From: Planctomycetota bacterium
GTDB lineage: Bacteria; Planctomycetota; SKW154
Direction of reading: 5' to 3'
Assembly: GCA_026418755.1 (NCBI GenBank)
Contig: JAOAAR010000102.1
Location: forward strand, 1-7,008
DNA length: 7,008 nt
Part shown: positions 1-6,075 of the stretch, piece after piece
How positions within the stretch are numbered: position 1 is the first letter of the stretch
Layout: the number at the start of each line of letters is the position of its first letter
Made by a program: the position numbers and the translations under genes
Notes under the pieces: model-generated
The model's input: the letters and a program-made list of their open reading frames with translations, nothing else
Told to the model about the DNA's origin: nothing
The model's database searches: none

Positions 1-628
1 TTTCGCCTCCAGAGATGAGTGTGATTGTGTGAGCATCCTCGCTGAAAACCTCGCCCCCAACTCTACTACCATCTTTGAGGACAAGGCTGATTGGCTCCTG
101 TTTTGGAACTAGTTGCTCAAGAGATAAGCCATCAAAATGGCGCTCAAACCATGGGCGCAACTCGCTTTCGTCTTTCGCACTCCCCCCGACCACATCCCAC
201 AAAGTGTTCTCGGAGTTCTTCTGCTTCACATTCGCACCGAGTCCAGGCGTCTCCCTGTGGTCTGTGACAACAATATGAAGAATCCGTTTCAGTTCCTTAT
301 CCCAACCAACAACAACCGTCACCTTTCCAGCGTAGCCCTTACCTGAGGATTCTACCACATAGCCTGTCGGAGGCTCGAAGTAAACGATTTCTCTCTCGAC
401 ACCGTTTTCGTCCGTGTATCTGCCTGTTCTTTTATACTCTTTCATCTGCGCAGGAGAGATACATTCTTTATCGCCTATTCTACAAGCGGCGGAAGCAGCC
501 TCCAACATCTTCTGCAAGCGTGCTTCATCCAGTTTCTGTTTGACTCCGAAATAGACGCCTCCGAGAGCCGCAACACAAGCACCCGCAATAGAAAGGAGCA
601 CTATAGAGAAGCGCGCCTTCTCACCCAT
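1..628 (-). CDS. rnfG: RnfG, FMN-binding subunit of the Rnf electron transport complex (C-terminus cut by window edge)
   Basis: The first 209 residues are visible; the gene continues past base 1. RnfG is a membrane-anchored subunit of the Rnf complex. It carries a covalently bound FMN on the outer face of the cytoplasmic membrane and passes electrons between ferredoxin and NAD+ coupled to Na+ or H+ transport. Residues 8-28 form an N-terminal hydrophobic anchor. The FMN-binding domain core follows: PTGY at 87-90, GKGYAGKVTVVVGWD at 96-110, and HRETPGLGANV at 124-134, matching the family's ETPGLG signature. The expected S/T-G-A-T flavin-attachment motif has not appeared by residue 209. The end of the visible part is a beta-like stretch (about 180-209) that reads LKDGSRVGGEV then ITLISGGE. 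The ATG at 628 has a strong Shine-Dalgarno site and lies 11 bases after the rnfD stop, so the two are co-transcribed. The family call is firm; the state of the flavin site is unknown. Confidence 0.88.
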   Translation of the reverse strand, partial: MGEKARFSIVLLSIAGACVAALGGVYFGVKQKLDEARLQKMLEAASAACRIGDKECISPAQMKEYKRTGRYTDENGVEREIVYFEPPTGYVVESSGKGYAGKVTVVVGWDKELKRILHIVVTDHRETPGLGANVKQKNSENTLWDVVGGSAKDESELRPWFERHFDGLSLEQLVPKQEPISLVLKDGSRVGGEVFSEDAHTITLISGGE

Positions 629-634
629 TTTAAA

Positions 635-640
635 CCTCCT
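635..640 (-). promoter_or_regulatory. Ribosome binding site of rnfG
   Basis: The minus strand reads AGGAGG here, six bases (TTTAAA) before the ATG at 628. The first A of this site is the last base of the rnfD TAA stop codon. Termination of rnfD therefore delivers ribosomes directly onto the rnfG initiation site. This fixes the rnfG start and suggests translational coupling. Confidence 0.85.
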
Positions 641-1701
641 TATGCCGCTTTTGCTTGGGACTGCTTCTGCCGTTGCGCTTTGAGCGTGGAAAGCCCGAAG
701 CGTGCAGGCTTGGTGAACCTGTCAATCAGTGGAACACAAGTGTTCATAATGAGAATGGAGTAACAGACACCTTCAGGGTATCCTCCCAATTTTCTGATGA
801 GGGCAGTGAGAATCCCGCAACCCAATGCGAAAATAAACCTTCCTTTCGGCGTTATAGGAGATGTGACCATGTCCGTAGCCATAAAGAAAGCGCCAAGGAA
901 GAGCCCCCCAGAAAAAGCGTAAAACGCCATCTCCTCGTACCAAGGAAGTGATTTGAACCATTGTGGCGCATTTTTGTAAGGAATCGCCATACAGAGAAGC
1001 ACGGTCGAGGCGATATATGTAAGAGGAACGCGCCAGTCAGCGTATTTGAAGATGATGAGAAAGATTCCGCCTAATAGAAGCATAATAGCGGAGGTTTCTC
1101 CGAGGCATCCTGGCACATATCCCCAGAAGAGATTCTTGATGGAGAAAGAGACTTCTTTGGAGAGGCTGACTGCGGAGAGGGGGGTAGCAGCGCTTGCAGC
1201 CTGCACAGTAGCGTATGCGGGATTAAGAGGTTCTACCCACCACCTTGTCATCGGCTCAGCCCAGGCGAGCGTGACGAATGCGCGTCCGACCAATGCAGGA
1301 TTCCAGATATTATGCCCCAGTCCGCCGAAGAGTTGCTTTCCGACTGCTATGGCGATGAAAGAGCCAAAAACGACAACATACCAAGGGACAGCAGGCGACA
1401 CAACCATTGCGAAAAGCAGTCCGGTGATGACAGCAGAGCCATCGAGGGCGCGTCTGAGAGGCTGTTTCCGAAGGTGCAGCATAGCCGCCTCCGTGGCAAC
1501 CGCTACTAAAATCGCACCAAGAACCACAAGGACTGGTCGGAAAGAGAATGTCCTGTTGAATCTATCCCAGCCGAAAAAGTAGCACCCTGCAACCGCAGCA
1601 GGAGCCAGAAAGAGAACAACCGTCCACATTATCTTTGGAATGGACTCGACATCCCTTATATGAGGACTGGAAGAGACAATGAACTTTTGTTCCTGTTCCA
1701 T
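640..1701 (-). CDS. rnfD: RnfD, membrane subunit of the Rnf electron transport complex
   Basis: RnfD (NqrB/RnfD family) is a polytopic membrane subunit that carries a covalent FMN and helps form the ion path of the Rnf complex. The protein is 353 residues from the ATG at 1701, close to the family's usual ~350. Residues near the N-terminus read SSSPHIRD, a typical RnfD opening. About nine or ten hydrophobic segments follow. Family motifs visible are GHNIWNP (129-135), ATDMVTSPITPKG (275-287) and GGYPEGVCYSILIMN (306-320). The flavin-attachment motif appears as SAATP at 170-174, with Thr173 the likely FMN-linked residue; the usual form is SGAT. The open frame extends upstream to 1749. I prefer 1701 because AAGGAG sits seven bases before it, because the first 16 extra residues do not look like RnfD, and because a good promoter lies inside that extension. 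RnfG follows after 11 bases. RnfC, the usual upstream neighbour, is absent. Confidence 0.95.
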   Translation of the reverse strand: MEQEQKFIVSSSPHIRDVESIPKIMWTVVLFLAPAAVAGCYFFGWDRFNRTFSFRPVLVVLGAILVAVATEAAMLHLRKQPLRRALDGSAVITGLLFAMVVSPAVPWYVVVFGSFIAIAVGKQLFGGLGHNIWNPALVGRAFVTLAWAEPMTRWWVEPLNPAYATVQAASAATPLSAVSLSKEVSFSIKNLFWGYVPGCLGETSAIMLLLGGIFLIIFKYADWRVPLTYIASTVLLCMAIPYKNAPQWFKSLPWYEEMAFYAFSGGLFLGAFFMATDMVTSPITPKGRFIFALGCGILTALIRKLGGYPEGVCYSILIMNTCVPLIDRFTKPARFGLSTLKAQRQKQSQAKAA

Positions 1702-1708
1702 AAAAAGT

Positions 1709-1719
1709 CTCCTTCCTCC
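1709..1719 (-). promoter_or_regulatory. Ribosome binding site deciding the rnfD start
   Basis: The minus strand reads GGAGGAAGGAG, ending seven bases before the ATG at 1701. It holds two overlapping Shine-Dalgarno-like cores. It supports initiation at 1701 rather than at the longer in-frame start at 1749. Confidence 0.8.
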
Positions 1720-1731
1720 AATCGAGTGTAA

Positions 1732-1759
1732 AGTATAGATTAAGCACATCGGATTACAA
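1732..1759 (-). promoter_or_regulatory. Predicted sigma-70-type promoter of the rnfD-rnfG operon
   Basis: On the minus strand a -35-like TTGTAA (1759-1754) is followed by 16 bases and a -10-like TATACT (1737-1732). Transcription would start near 1725, leaving a leader of about 24 bases that contains the rnfD ribosome binding site. It lies in the 94-base gap between the amidohydrolase gene and rnfD. This is a pattern match only; the spacing is one base short of optimal. Confidence 0.6.
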
Positions 1760-1795
1760 GAAAAATCAGACTAAAACCCACTCTCTTGAAAATAC

Positions 1796-3025
1796 TCACT
1801 TTTGGAAGACCACCTTGCCTCCGACAACCGTGAGGTTCACTTCGCTTTCTGGATGGAGGGCTAACTCCAACGGGGAGTTATCACTCGCAGGGTGATGAGG
1901 AAGTTTTATGGCACAGAGGTCTGCTGGCGCTCCTTCTCTTATGACTCCAAACTCTTCGCCGAGAATGAGCCTTGCCGCTGTTCGTGTGGCAAGAGAAAGG
2001 AGTTTCTCAGCAGGAAGGGCAGGTCTTTCTCTTTTGACGAATTTCAGTTCGTCCAGAATCGATAGGGACGGAGTGGAAGCGAGGCTGTCCGTCCCGAAAA
2101 TCACGGGGATGTCTTGTTCGAGGAAGAGTTCGAGAGGGTGAGGGGAATGGCGGAAGAAAGAATGGGAACGCGGACAATAGACGACAGTAGCACCGCGCTT
2201 CTTTATTAGCGCAAAGTCGTTTCCTTCGGGATAATTACAGTGGACAAGAAGAGTCCGTTCTGTGAGAAGGTTTAAGTCATCCAGTAAAAGGAGGGGAGAC
2301 TTGCCGGAAGGATTGGGGAGATAAGGGATCGCTCCGAAGCGTTCAAGAAGAGAGCGAAATCTGCCTGTGCCGTATTTGAAGAACTCGACCTCTTCCTTTG
2401 TTTCGGAGATATGACAGGATATAAGAAGCGAGTTTTTGCTTGCGACATCGGCACAGAAACGGAGGAGGTCCTCACTTGCGCGGTAGAGTGAATGGGGTGC
2501 TATAGCCAGACGGTGCATATCATTCTTCTTGACACCTCTTAGGTGAGCAAGAATTCTCTCTTTTTTCACATCCGTCTGGTTATAACCCACGGCTTCAAAA
2601 GCGATTACAGAGCGCAAAGGCGCTTCAAGAAGGGGGGAAAGCGACGCTTCAGCATTGGTATGCTCAACCAGTGCAGAAGTGCCACTTGAAAGAGATTCTT
2701 CAATCCCTTTCAGTGCTGCCTTTGTAAGTTCTTCTTTGGTTGCAGCGTCCAGTTTAAGCCGCATTTGATAAAGCCATTCTATAAAGTCGGCGTCTTTCAC
2801 TTCGGCTTGGTGGCGGCTCAATTCCAGGTGAGTGTGAGCGTTCACAAAACCAGGTAGAACGAGTGCCGAGTCAAGTCGTATTTCAGCGTCCTCTCTTCTT
2901 CTGTCAATTTTCTCCTCAATACTGACAACCCTTCCACCGAAAAGCGTAAGACGGACATTTCGACGAATATGCCCTTCACCGTCAAAAAGAATCTCAGCAC
3001 TAATCCTTACTTTCTTCACTTTCAC
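1796..3025 (-). CDS. COG0402-type metal-dependent amidohydrolase / deaminase, possibly aminodeoxyfutalosine deaminase (MqnX-like)
   Basis: This 409-residue cytoplasmic enzyme has the layout of the SAH/MTA deaminase, TrzA and SsnA group: a beta-sandwich formed by both ends around a TIM barrel. The metal and catalytic residues expected of the family are visible: NAHTHLEL with His64 and His66, APHSLYRAS with His178, CHISET with His205 and Glu208, VHCNY with His262, and GTDSLAS with Asp313. CPRSHSFFRH (284-293) is also typical. All key residues are present, so it should be an active hydrolase, probably a deaminase of a purine or similar compound. The NAHTHLELS, CPRS and GTDSLAS wording resembles aminodeoxyfutalosine deaminases of the futalosine menaquinone pathway. 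No menaquinone gene is in the window, so the substrate is inference. The GTG at 3025 overlaps the NTPase stop (GTGA). A second GTG at 3019 fits the Shine-Dalgarno-like AAGGGGTGA better and may be the true start. Confidence 0.85.
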   Translation of the reverse strand: MKVKKVRISAEILFDGEGHIRRNVRLTLFGGRVVSIEEKIDRRREDAEIRLDSALVLPGFVNAHTHLELSRHQAEVKDADFIEWLYQMRLKLDAATKEELTKAALKGIEESLSSGTSALVEHTNAEASLSPLLEAPLRSVIAFEAVGYNQTDVKKERILAHLRGVKKNDMHRLAIAPHSLYRASEDLLRFCADVASKNSLLISCHISETKEEVEFFKYGTGRFRSLLERFGAIPYLPNPSGKSPLLLLDDLNLLTERTLLVHCNYPEGNDFALIKKRGATVVYCPRSHSFFRHSPHPLELFLEQDIPVIFGTDSLASTPSLSILDELKFVKRERPALPAEKLLSLATRTAARLILGEEFGVIREGAPADLCAIKLPHHPASDNSPLELALHPESEVNLTVVGGKVVFQK

Positions 3026-3609
3026 CCCTTCAGAGATGTTTTTATCTCCTCCCCTGCTTCAAATCCTTTTTGCTTCCTTCTCTCAAAAAAACTTGCAGTG
3101 CAAAAGGTCAACTTTGAGAGGGTCTCGTCAAAGTTTGAGCGGTCAAGAAACAGAAGTTCGACATCACTCCGTCTCTTGAGGGCATCCGTGAACGGATGAG
3201 GATGAGAATGAACCGTGGCAACGACGAACAGAGGAGATGAAAAAACCTGTTCAAGTAGATTGCGAAACCGTTCCGAGAAAAGTTCCATCTTACCAATCTC
3301 GTCTATCACCAGCGGTGTTTTCTCTTCTAAAGAGCGTTCCATCTCCTTGAGCGCTACGGTCTCGAACGCTGCGACATCAACTCCATACTTCGAGACGCGC
3401 TTCTTTGCCTTCGAGAAAGAGACGGAAGCGAAAAGGAGTCTTTGTAAGCCCCTCACATCTGCTACTGTGAACCCCGAGCGGAGGTCTCCCTCTCGGACTT
3501 CTTCTGTGTAGAAACCACAGAATCGGTTCGGAAAACGCTTGAGAAGCGCCTTCACAAGTGTTGTTTTTCCGCAGCCAGGTCTTCCTGTTACTAATAATCT
3601 CGTCGCCAT
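3022..3609 (-). CDS. THEP1-type nucleoside-triphosphatase (NTPase_1 family P-loop protein)
   Basis: This 195-residue soluble P-loop protein matches the NTPase_1 family (Pfam PF03266, formerly DUF265), whose Aquifex member is called THEP1. These proteins hydrolyse ATP and other nucleoside triphosphates in vitro; their physiological role is unclear. Walker A is GRPGCGKTT at residues 9-17. The signature FYTEEVREGDLRSGF (33-47) follows, then VSKYGVDVAAFE (72-83), Walker B LVIDEIGKMELFS (100-112) and VVATVHSH (129-136). The length is slightly above the typical ~175-190. The ATG at 3609 has GAGGAAAG a few bases upstream and lies 10 bases after the SpoIID-domain gene stop. The stop overlaps the amidohydrolase start. 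The three genes therefore form one operon. The C-terminal 20 or so residues are charged and less conserved in appearance. Confidence 0.93.
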   Translation of the reverse strand: MATRLLVTGRPGCGKTTLVKALLKRFPNRFCGFYTEEVREGDLRSGFTVADVRGLQRLLFASVSFSKAKKRVSKYGVDVAAFETVALKEMERSLEEKTPLVIDEIGKMELFSERFRNLLEQVFSSPLFVVATVHSHPHPFTDALKRRSDVELLFLDRSNFDETLSKLTFCTASFFERRKQKGFEAGEEIKTSLKG

Positions 3610-3619
3610 AACTTTCCTC

Positions 3620-4810
3620 TTAATAATTCCGAGTGATTTCGGCTGAGGGATAATAAAATTTTAAAATCTCTTCTGTGCTAAAGCCGAGTCTTGCCATCTT
3701 CTCTGCACCCCATTGGCACATACCTACGCCGTGACCCCAGCCTTTGCCGCTAAACAAAAATTTATTCTCTTCTCCCTTCGTGACTGAAAACATTGTAGAA
3801 CGGATTCTGTTGCGCCCGATGAGTGCTCTAAACTTATCCGTTCCAATTCTCAAGATACCTATGTTTGTAATAATTTCAAGAAACTTGAAGCGCCCTACAG
3901 GGTCAGACTCTTTGGGAATCACCTCTTTGACCGAGGTAGGTTCCGCACCGAGTGAGCGAGCAACCTGTAAGAGTTCCTCTTCAGAAACAGAAACACTCCA
4001 CTTGAAGTGAGGACTGATGTCGCAGTATAAGCATTCCACACCGCCTTTTAGCGGAGGCTCGTATTTTCCACCGAAGACGAACTCCGCAGAAGATGTCCAG
4101 CCGCCGCAGGTGGAACTGTAAAATGCAGGGAAAATTCTCCCTTCATAAGTGAGAACAAAACCCATCGTTGCACTCGTGGCTTCCCTTGTCGCGTCAGACT
4201 CGATATCTGCGCCGCCATAAACTTGGGCTTCAGGACCCGCAGTGATGTGCCACTTCTTCGAGGCACCGCTCTGGATTCGCCAAAGGGCATATGTGCGAGC
4301 GGCAACCGCTTGCGCACACAACGCTGCAGGCTTGAACCTATCTCCCATCTCACCCCCTATCACGCTTGCCACATAGCATTCCAGATTCAGAATGTTGACG
4401 ACACAGATTGTCTTTTCAAAAACAGAGATGAAGAACCGCCCGCGGTACCTCTTGCCATCCAAGACCAGCATCCCATCCATCTCTGTCTCAAGAGTAACCT
4501 CAGAGGCTGTTTCCCCAAGGTTCTCAATATAGAGGTTTTCTCCTGACAAACGGAGAAGCAGTTTTGTGAAAGGTTCAAGAGGAACTATTTTTGCGGTCTT
4601 TCCCTTCTTCTCATCCAATTTGATGAGCGCACGCCACAAACATTCTACAGAGACCGCATCAGAAGTTCTCTTAAGCAGCACTCTTACAAGAGGAGTACCT
4701 TGAGGAGCAGCGATAGGAGGGGGCAGTTGAACAAAGGCATGATTATCGCTACAGCGACATCCCACCACTAACAAGAGCAACAAAGTCAGTTTTACTACTT
4801 CTCTCAACAT
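3620..4810 (-). CDS. SpoIID/LytB-domain lipoprotein, probable peptidoglycan lytic transglycosylase-like protein
   Basis: This 396-residue protein starts with a lipoprotein signal: a hydrophobic run (8-16) ending in VVGC, with Cys18 the likely lipidated residue. The C-terminal two thirds are a SpoIID/LytB domain. SpoIID is a lytic transglycosylase that cleaves glycan strands lacking stem peptides during sporulation; related domains occur in many non-sporulating bacteria. Visible motifs are VASVIGGEM (147-155), with Glu154 at the position of the catalytic glutamate, AQAVAARTYA (166-175), YSSTCGG (231-237), the cysteine pair ECLYCD (259-264), and GKGWGHGVGMCQWGA (355-369). All look intact, so an active cell-wall enzyme is likely. 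The poorly conserved region 40-140 may be a substrate- or partner-binding part. It is the first gene after a strong promoter and heads an operon with the NTPase and amidohydrolase. The ATG at 4810 is preceded by GAGGGGAG. Confidence 0.92.
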   Translation of the reverse strand: MLREVVKLTLLLLLVVGCRCSDNHAFVQLPPPIAAPQGTPLVRVLLKRTSDAVSVECLWRALIKLDEKKGKTAKIVPLEPFTKLLLRLSGENLYIENLGETASEVTLETEMDGMLVLDGKRYRGRFFISVFEKTICVVNILNLECYVASVIGGEMGDRFKPAALCAQAVAARTYALWRIQSGASKKWHITAGPEAQVYGGADIESDATREATSATMGFVLTYEGRIFPAFYSSTCGGWTSSAEFVFGGKYEPPLKGGVECLYCDISPHFKWSVSVSEEELLQVARSLGAEPTSVKEVIPKESDPVGRFKFLEIITNIGILRIGTDKFRALIGRNRIRSTMFSVTKGEENKFLFSGKGWGHGVGMCQWGAEKMARLGFSTEEILKFYYPSAEITRNY

Positions 4811-4830
4811 TCTCCCCTCGAATGATGGGA

Positions 4831-4859
4831 ATTTTAGCGAAGTAGAAATTCCGTGTCAA
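4831..4859 (-). promoter_or_regulatory. Predicted strong sigma-70-type promoter of the SpoIID-NTPase-amidohydrolase operon
   Basis: On the minus strand a perfect -35 TTGACA (4859-4854) is followed by exactly 17 bases and TAAAAT (4836-4831), one mismatch from the consensus -10. Transcription would start near 4824, giving a leader of only about 14 bases that contains GAGGGGAG before the ATG at 4810. It sits in the 89-base gap after the membrane protein gene. It is the best promoter match in the window. Confidence 0.8.
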
Positions 4860-4899
4860 GGATGAAGAAGCGCTACTCCTGTCTACTCGCAGGTTAGCC

Positions 4900-6075
4900 T
4901 CATTTGCGCAAGAAATAGGCACGAATGACCCTCTTCAACTCCTCAGGATAGTATTCCAAGTCAGATGGAGCAAAAATCTCCTTTTGAGAAGGAGAAATTT
5001 CTCCTTCTTCTGCACTCACATAAGGTTCAGTAGTCACAGTCGTGGAGGGTTTTCCTGGAAGAGGAAGCCCCCCGGCTGCCCTTATCGCATTCTCGGCTTC
5101 AGTCGCAGACTCTTTTGTCAAGTTCAACCTTTCTCTGATGCCTTCGAGGGTCTCTTTAAGTTCCCTGTAATCCTGCCGTAATAGTGCGGCGGCAGCCTTG
5201 TTCAAAAGGAGTTTGAGTTCGGTCTGGTGCTGAATGGCAGAAGAAAGTTTTTCCAGTTCCCCAGCGGTCTGACTTAAACCTGCACCATCAGAGCCGAGTG
5301 AACGCAAAGATTCAGAACCACCACCCAACGCCTTCATCAACTCCTTCAAAGACGAAGAAGATTCAAATGACTCCTCCACCATTTTTGACTCTTTCTTGAC
5401 CGCAGAGATGGTCTCCATCAGTTGCAAAAGAAGTTGTTTTGCTTGTGATGAATCGGATTCTTTTGCCGTCTTGCGCAGTTTTTCAGCAGTCTCTCTGACA
5501 TATTGAGATGTATCTCGGAACGCACCTTGAATTCTCTCACTCACCTTGATAAGAATACGCTCTTCCGGCTGCAAGCCATTGGTTTCATATGCAAAAATAA
5601 GGCTCAAAGGACAACCGAGATAAAGCCACAGAAGCGCAAATGTCCAGCGGGGAAGAGGAGGAGCAGAAAGATTGCGCAGGTTAAGGGATGAAGCCACTCT
5701 CAAAGAATCAAGAAGAACAAAAGTTTCTGCCTCTGAAAGGCTCGGTTTTTCGAGAAGGAATAGAGAGGTTGTGATTCGCTCTTTCAAGTCTGATGTTTTG
5801 TCAAGAGCGAGGGCAGATAGAAGAGGAGTCGTTTTTCTCTTTGCCAACAAAGCAGAGAGGATGATATTGAAAAGCGAGAGGATGAGAATGAAAAAGAAGA
5901 AGAGAAGAGTTCTCTGATTGGGAAGGAGAAAGAGCGCTGAAAAGAGTAGTAAAGGGGCTTCAAGTGCGTACAAAAGGAGCATGTAATGGATGAAAAAGTG
6001 GAGGAAGAGTCTTCTTTGCGCTCTTTTTACAAGCGTCTTGATGCGGCTCTTTGCCTCGTTCAACCTTTCTTTCAT
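4900..6075 (-). CDS. Uncharacterised membrane protein with long helical (coiled-coil-like) C-terminal region
   Basis: I do not recognise this 391-residue protein with certainty. Residues 1-24 are basic and helical. Two hydrophobic segments follow at about 25-51 and 56-77, then a soluble stretch containing LDKTSDLKERITTSLFLLEK (91-110), a third hydrophobic segment at about 143-162, and a long charged helical region from about 170 to 335 with coiled-coil character. It is interrupted by a Gly/Ser-rich patch (GGGSESLRSLGSDGAG, 251-266). A Pro/Thr/Glu-rich linker (337-370) leads to a C-terminal YYPEELKRVIRAYF (375-388). This layout, and the LKER and YPEELKRVIRAYF pieces, resemble large membrane proteins found beside MoxR, DUF58 and VWA genes (DUF4175-like), but no such neighbour is seen here. 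The start overlaps the receptor stop as TGATG, so translation is probably coupled. Its role is unknown; a membrane-anchored structural or assembly factor is only a guess. Confidence 0.8.
   Translation of the reverse strand: MKERLNEAKSRIKTLVKRAQRRLFLHFFIHYMLLLYALEAPLLLFSALFLLPNQRTLLFFFFILILSLFNIILSALLAKRKTTPLLSALALDKTSDLKERITTSLFLLEKPSLSEAETFVLLDSLRVASSLNLRNLSAPPLPRWTFALLWLYLGCPLSLIFAYETNGLQPEERILIKVSERIQGAFRDTSQYVRETAEKLRKTAKESDSSQAKQLLLQLMETISAVKKESKMVEESFESSSSLKELMKALGGGSESLRSLGSDGAGLSQTAGELEKLSSAIQHQTELKLLLNKAAAALLRQDYRELKETLEGIRERLNLTKESATEAENAIRAAGGLPLPGKPSTTVTTEPYVSAEEGEISPSQKEIFAPSDLEYYPEELKRVIRAYFLRK

Noticed and set aside
1046..1582. A 178-codon open frame on the plus strand opposite rnfD.
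   Set aside because: It is antisense to a well-supported rnfD gene, its protein has no recognisable motif, and its length follows from rnfD codon use. It is treated as a shadow.
1702..1749. The 16-residue N-terminal extension of rnfD starting at 1749.
   Set aside because: It contains a predicted promoter, lacks similarity to RnfD N-termini, and a strong ribosome binding site precedes the ATG at 1701.
1760..1795. A possible terminator after the amidohydrolase gene, because of short T-runs on the minus strand.
   Set aside because: No stable GC-rich stem precedes the T-runs, so an intrinsic terminator cannot be supported.
3198..3212. A 15-base identical stretch (GAGGATGAGAATGAA) also found at 5878-5892.
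   Set aside because: Both copies lie inside unrelated genes in different reading frames and are purine-rich, low-complexity sequence. A chance match is the simplest explanation.
4861..4899. Weak inverted repeat CCTG...CAGG after the membrane protein gene.
   Set aside because: The stem is only four base pairs with no following T-run; it is too weak to call a terminator or operator.
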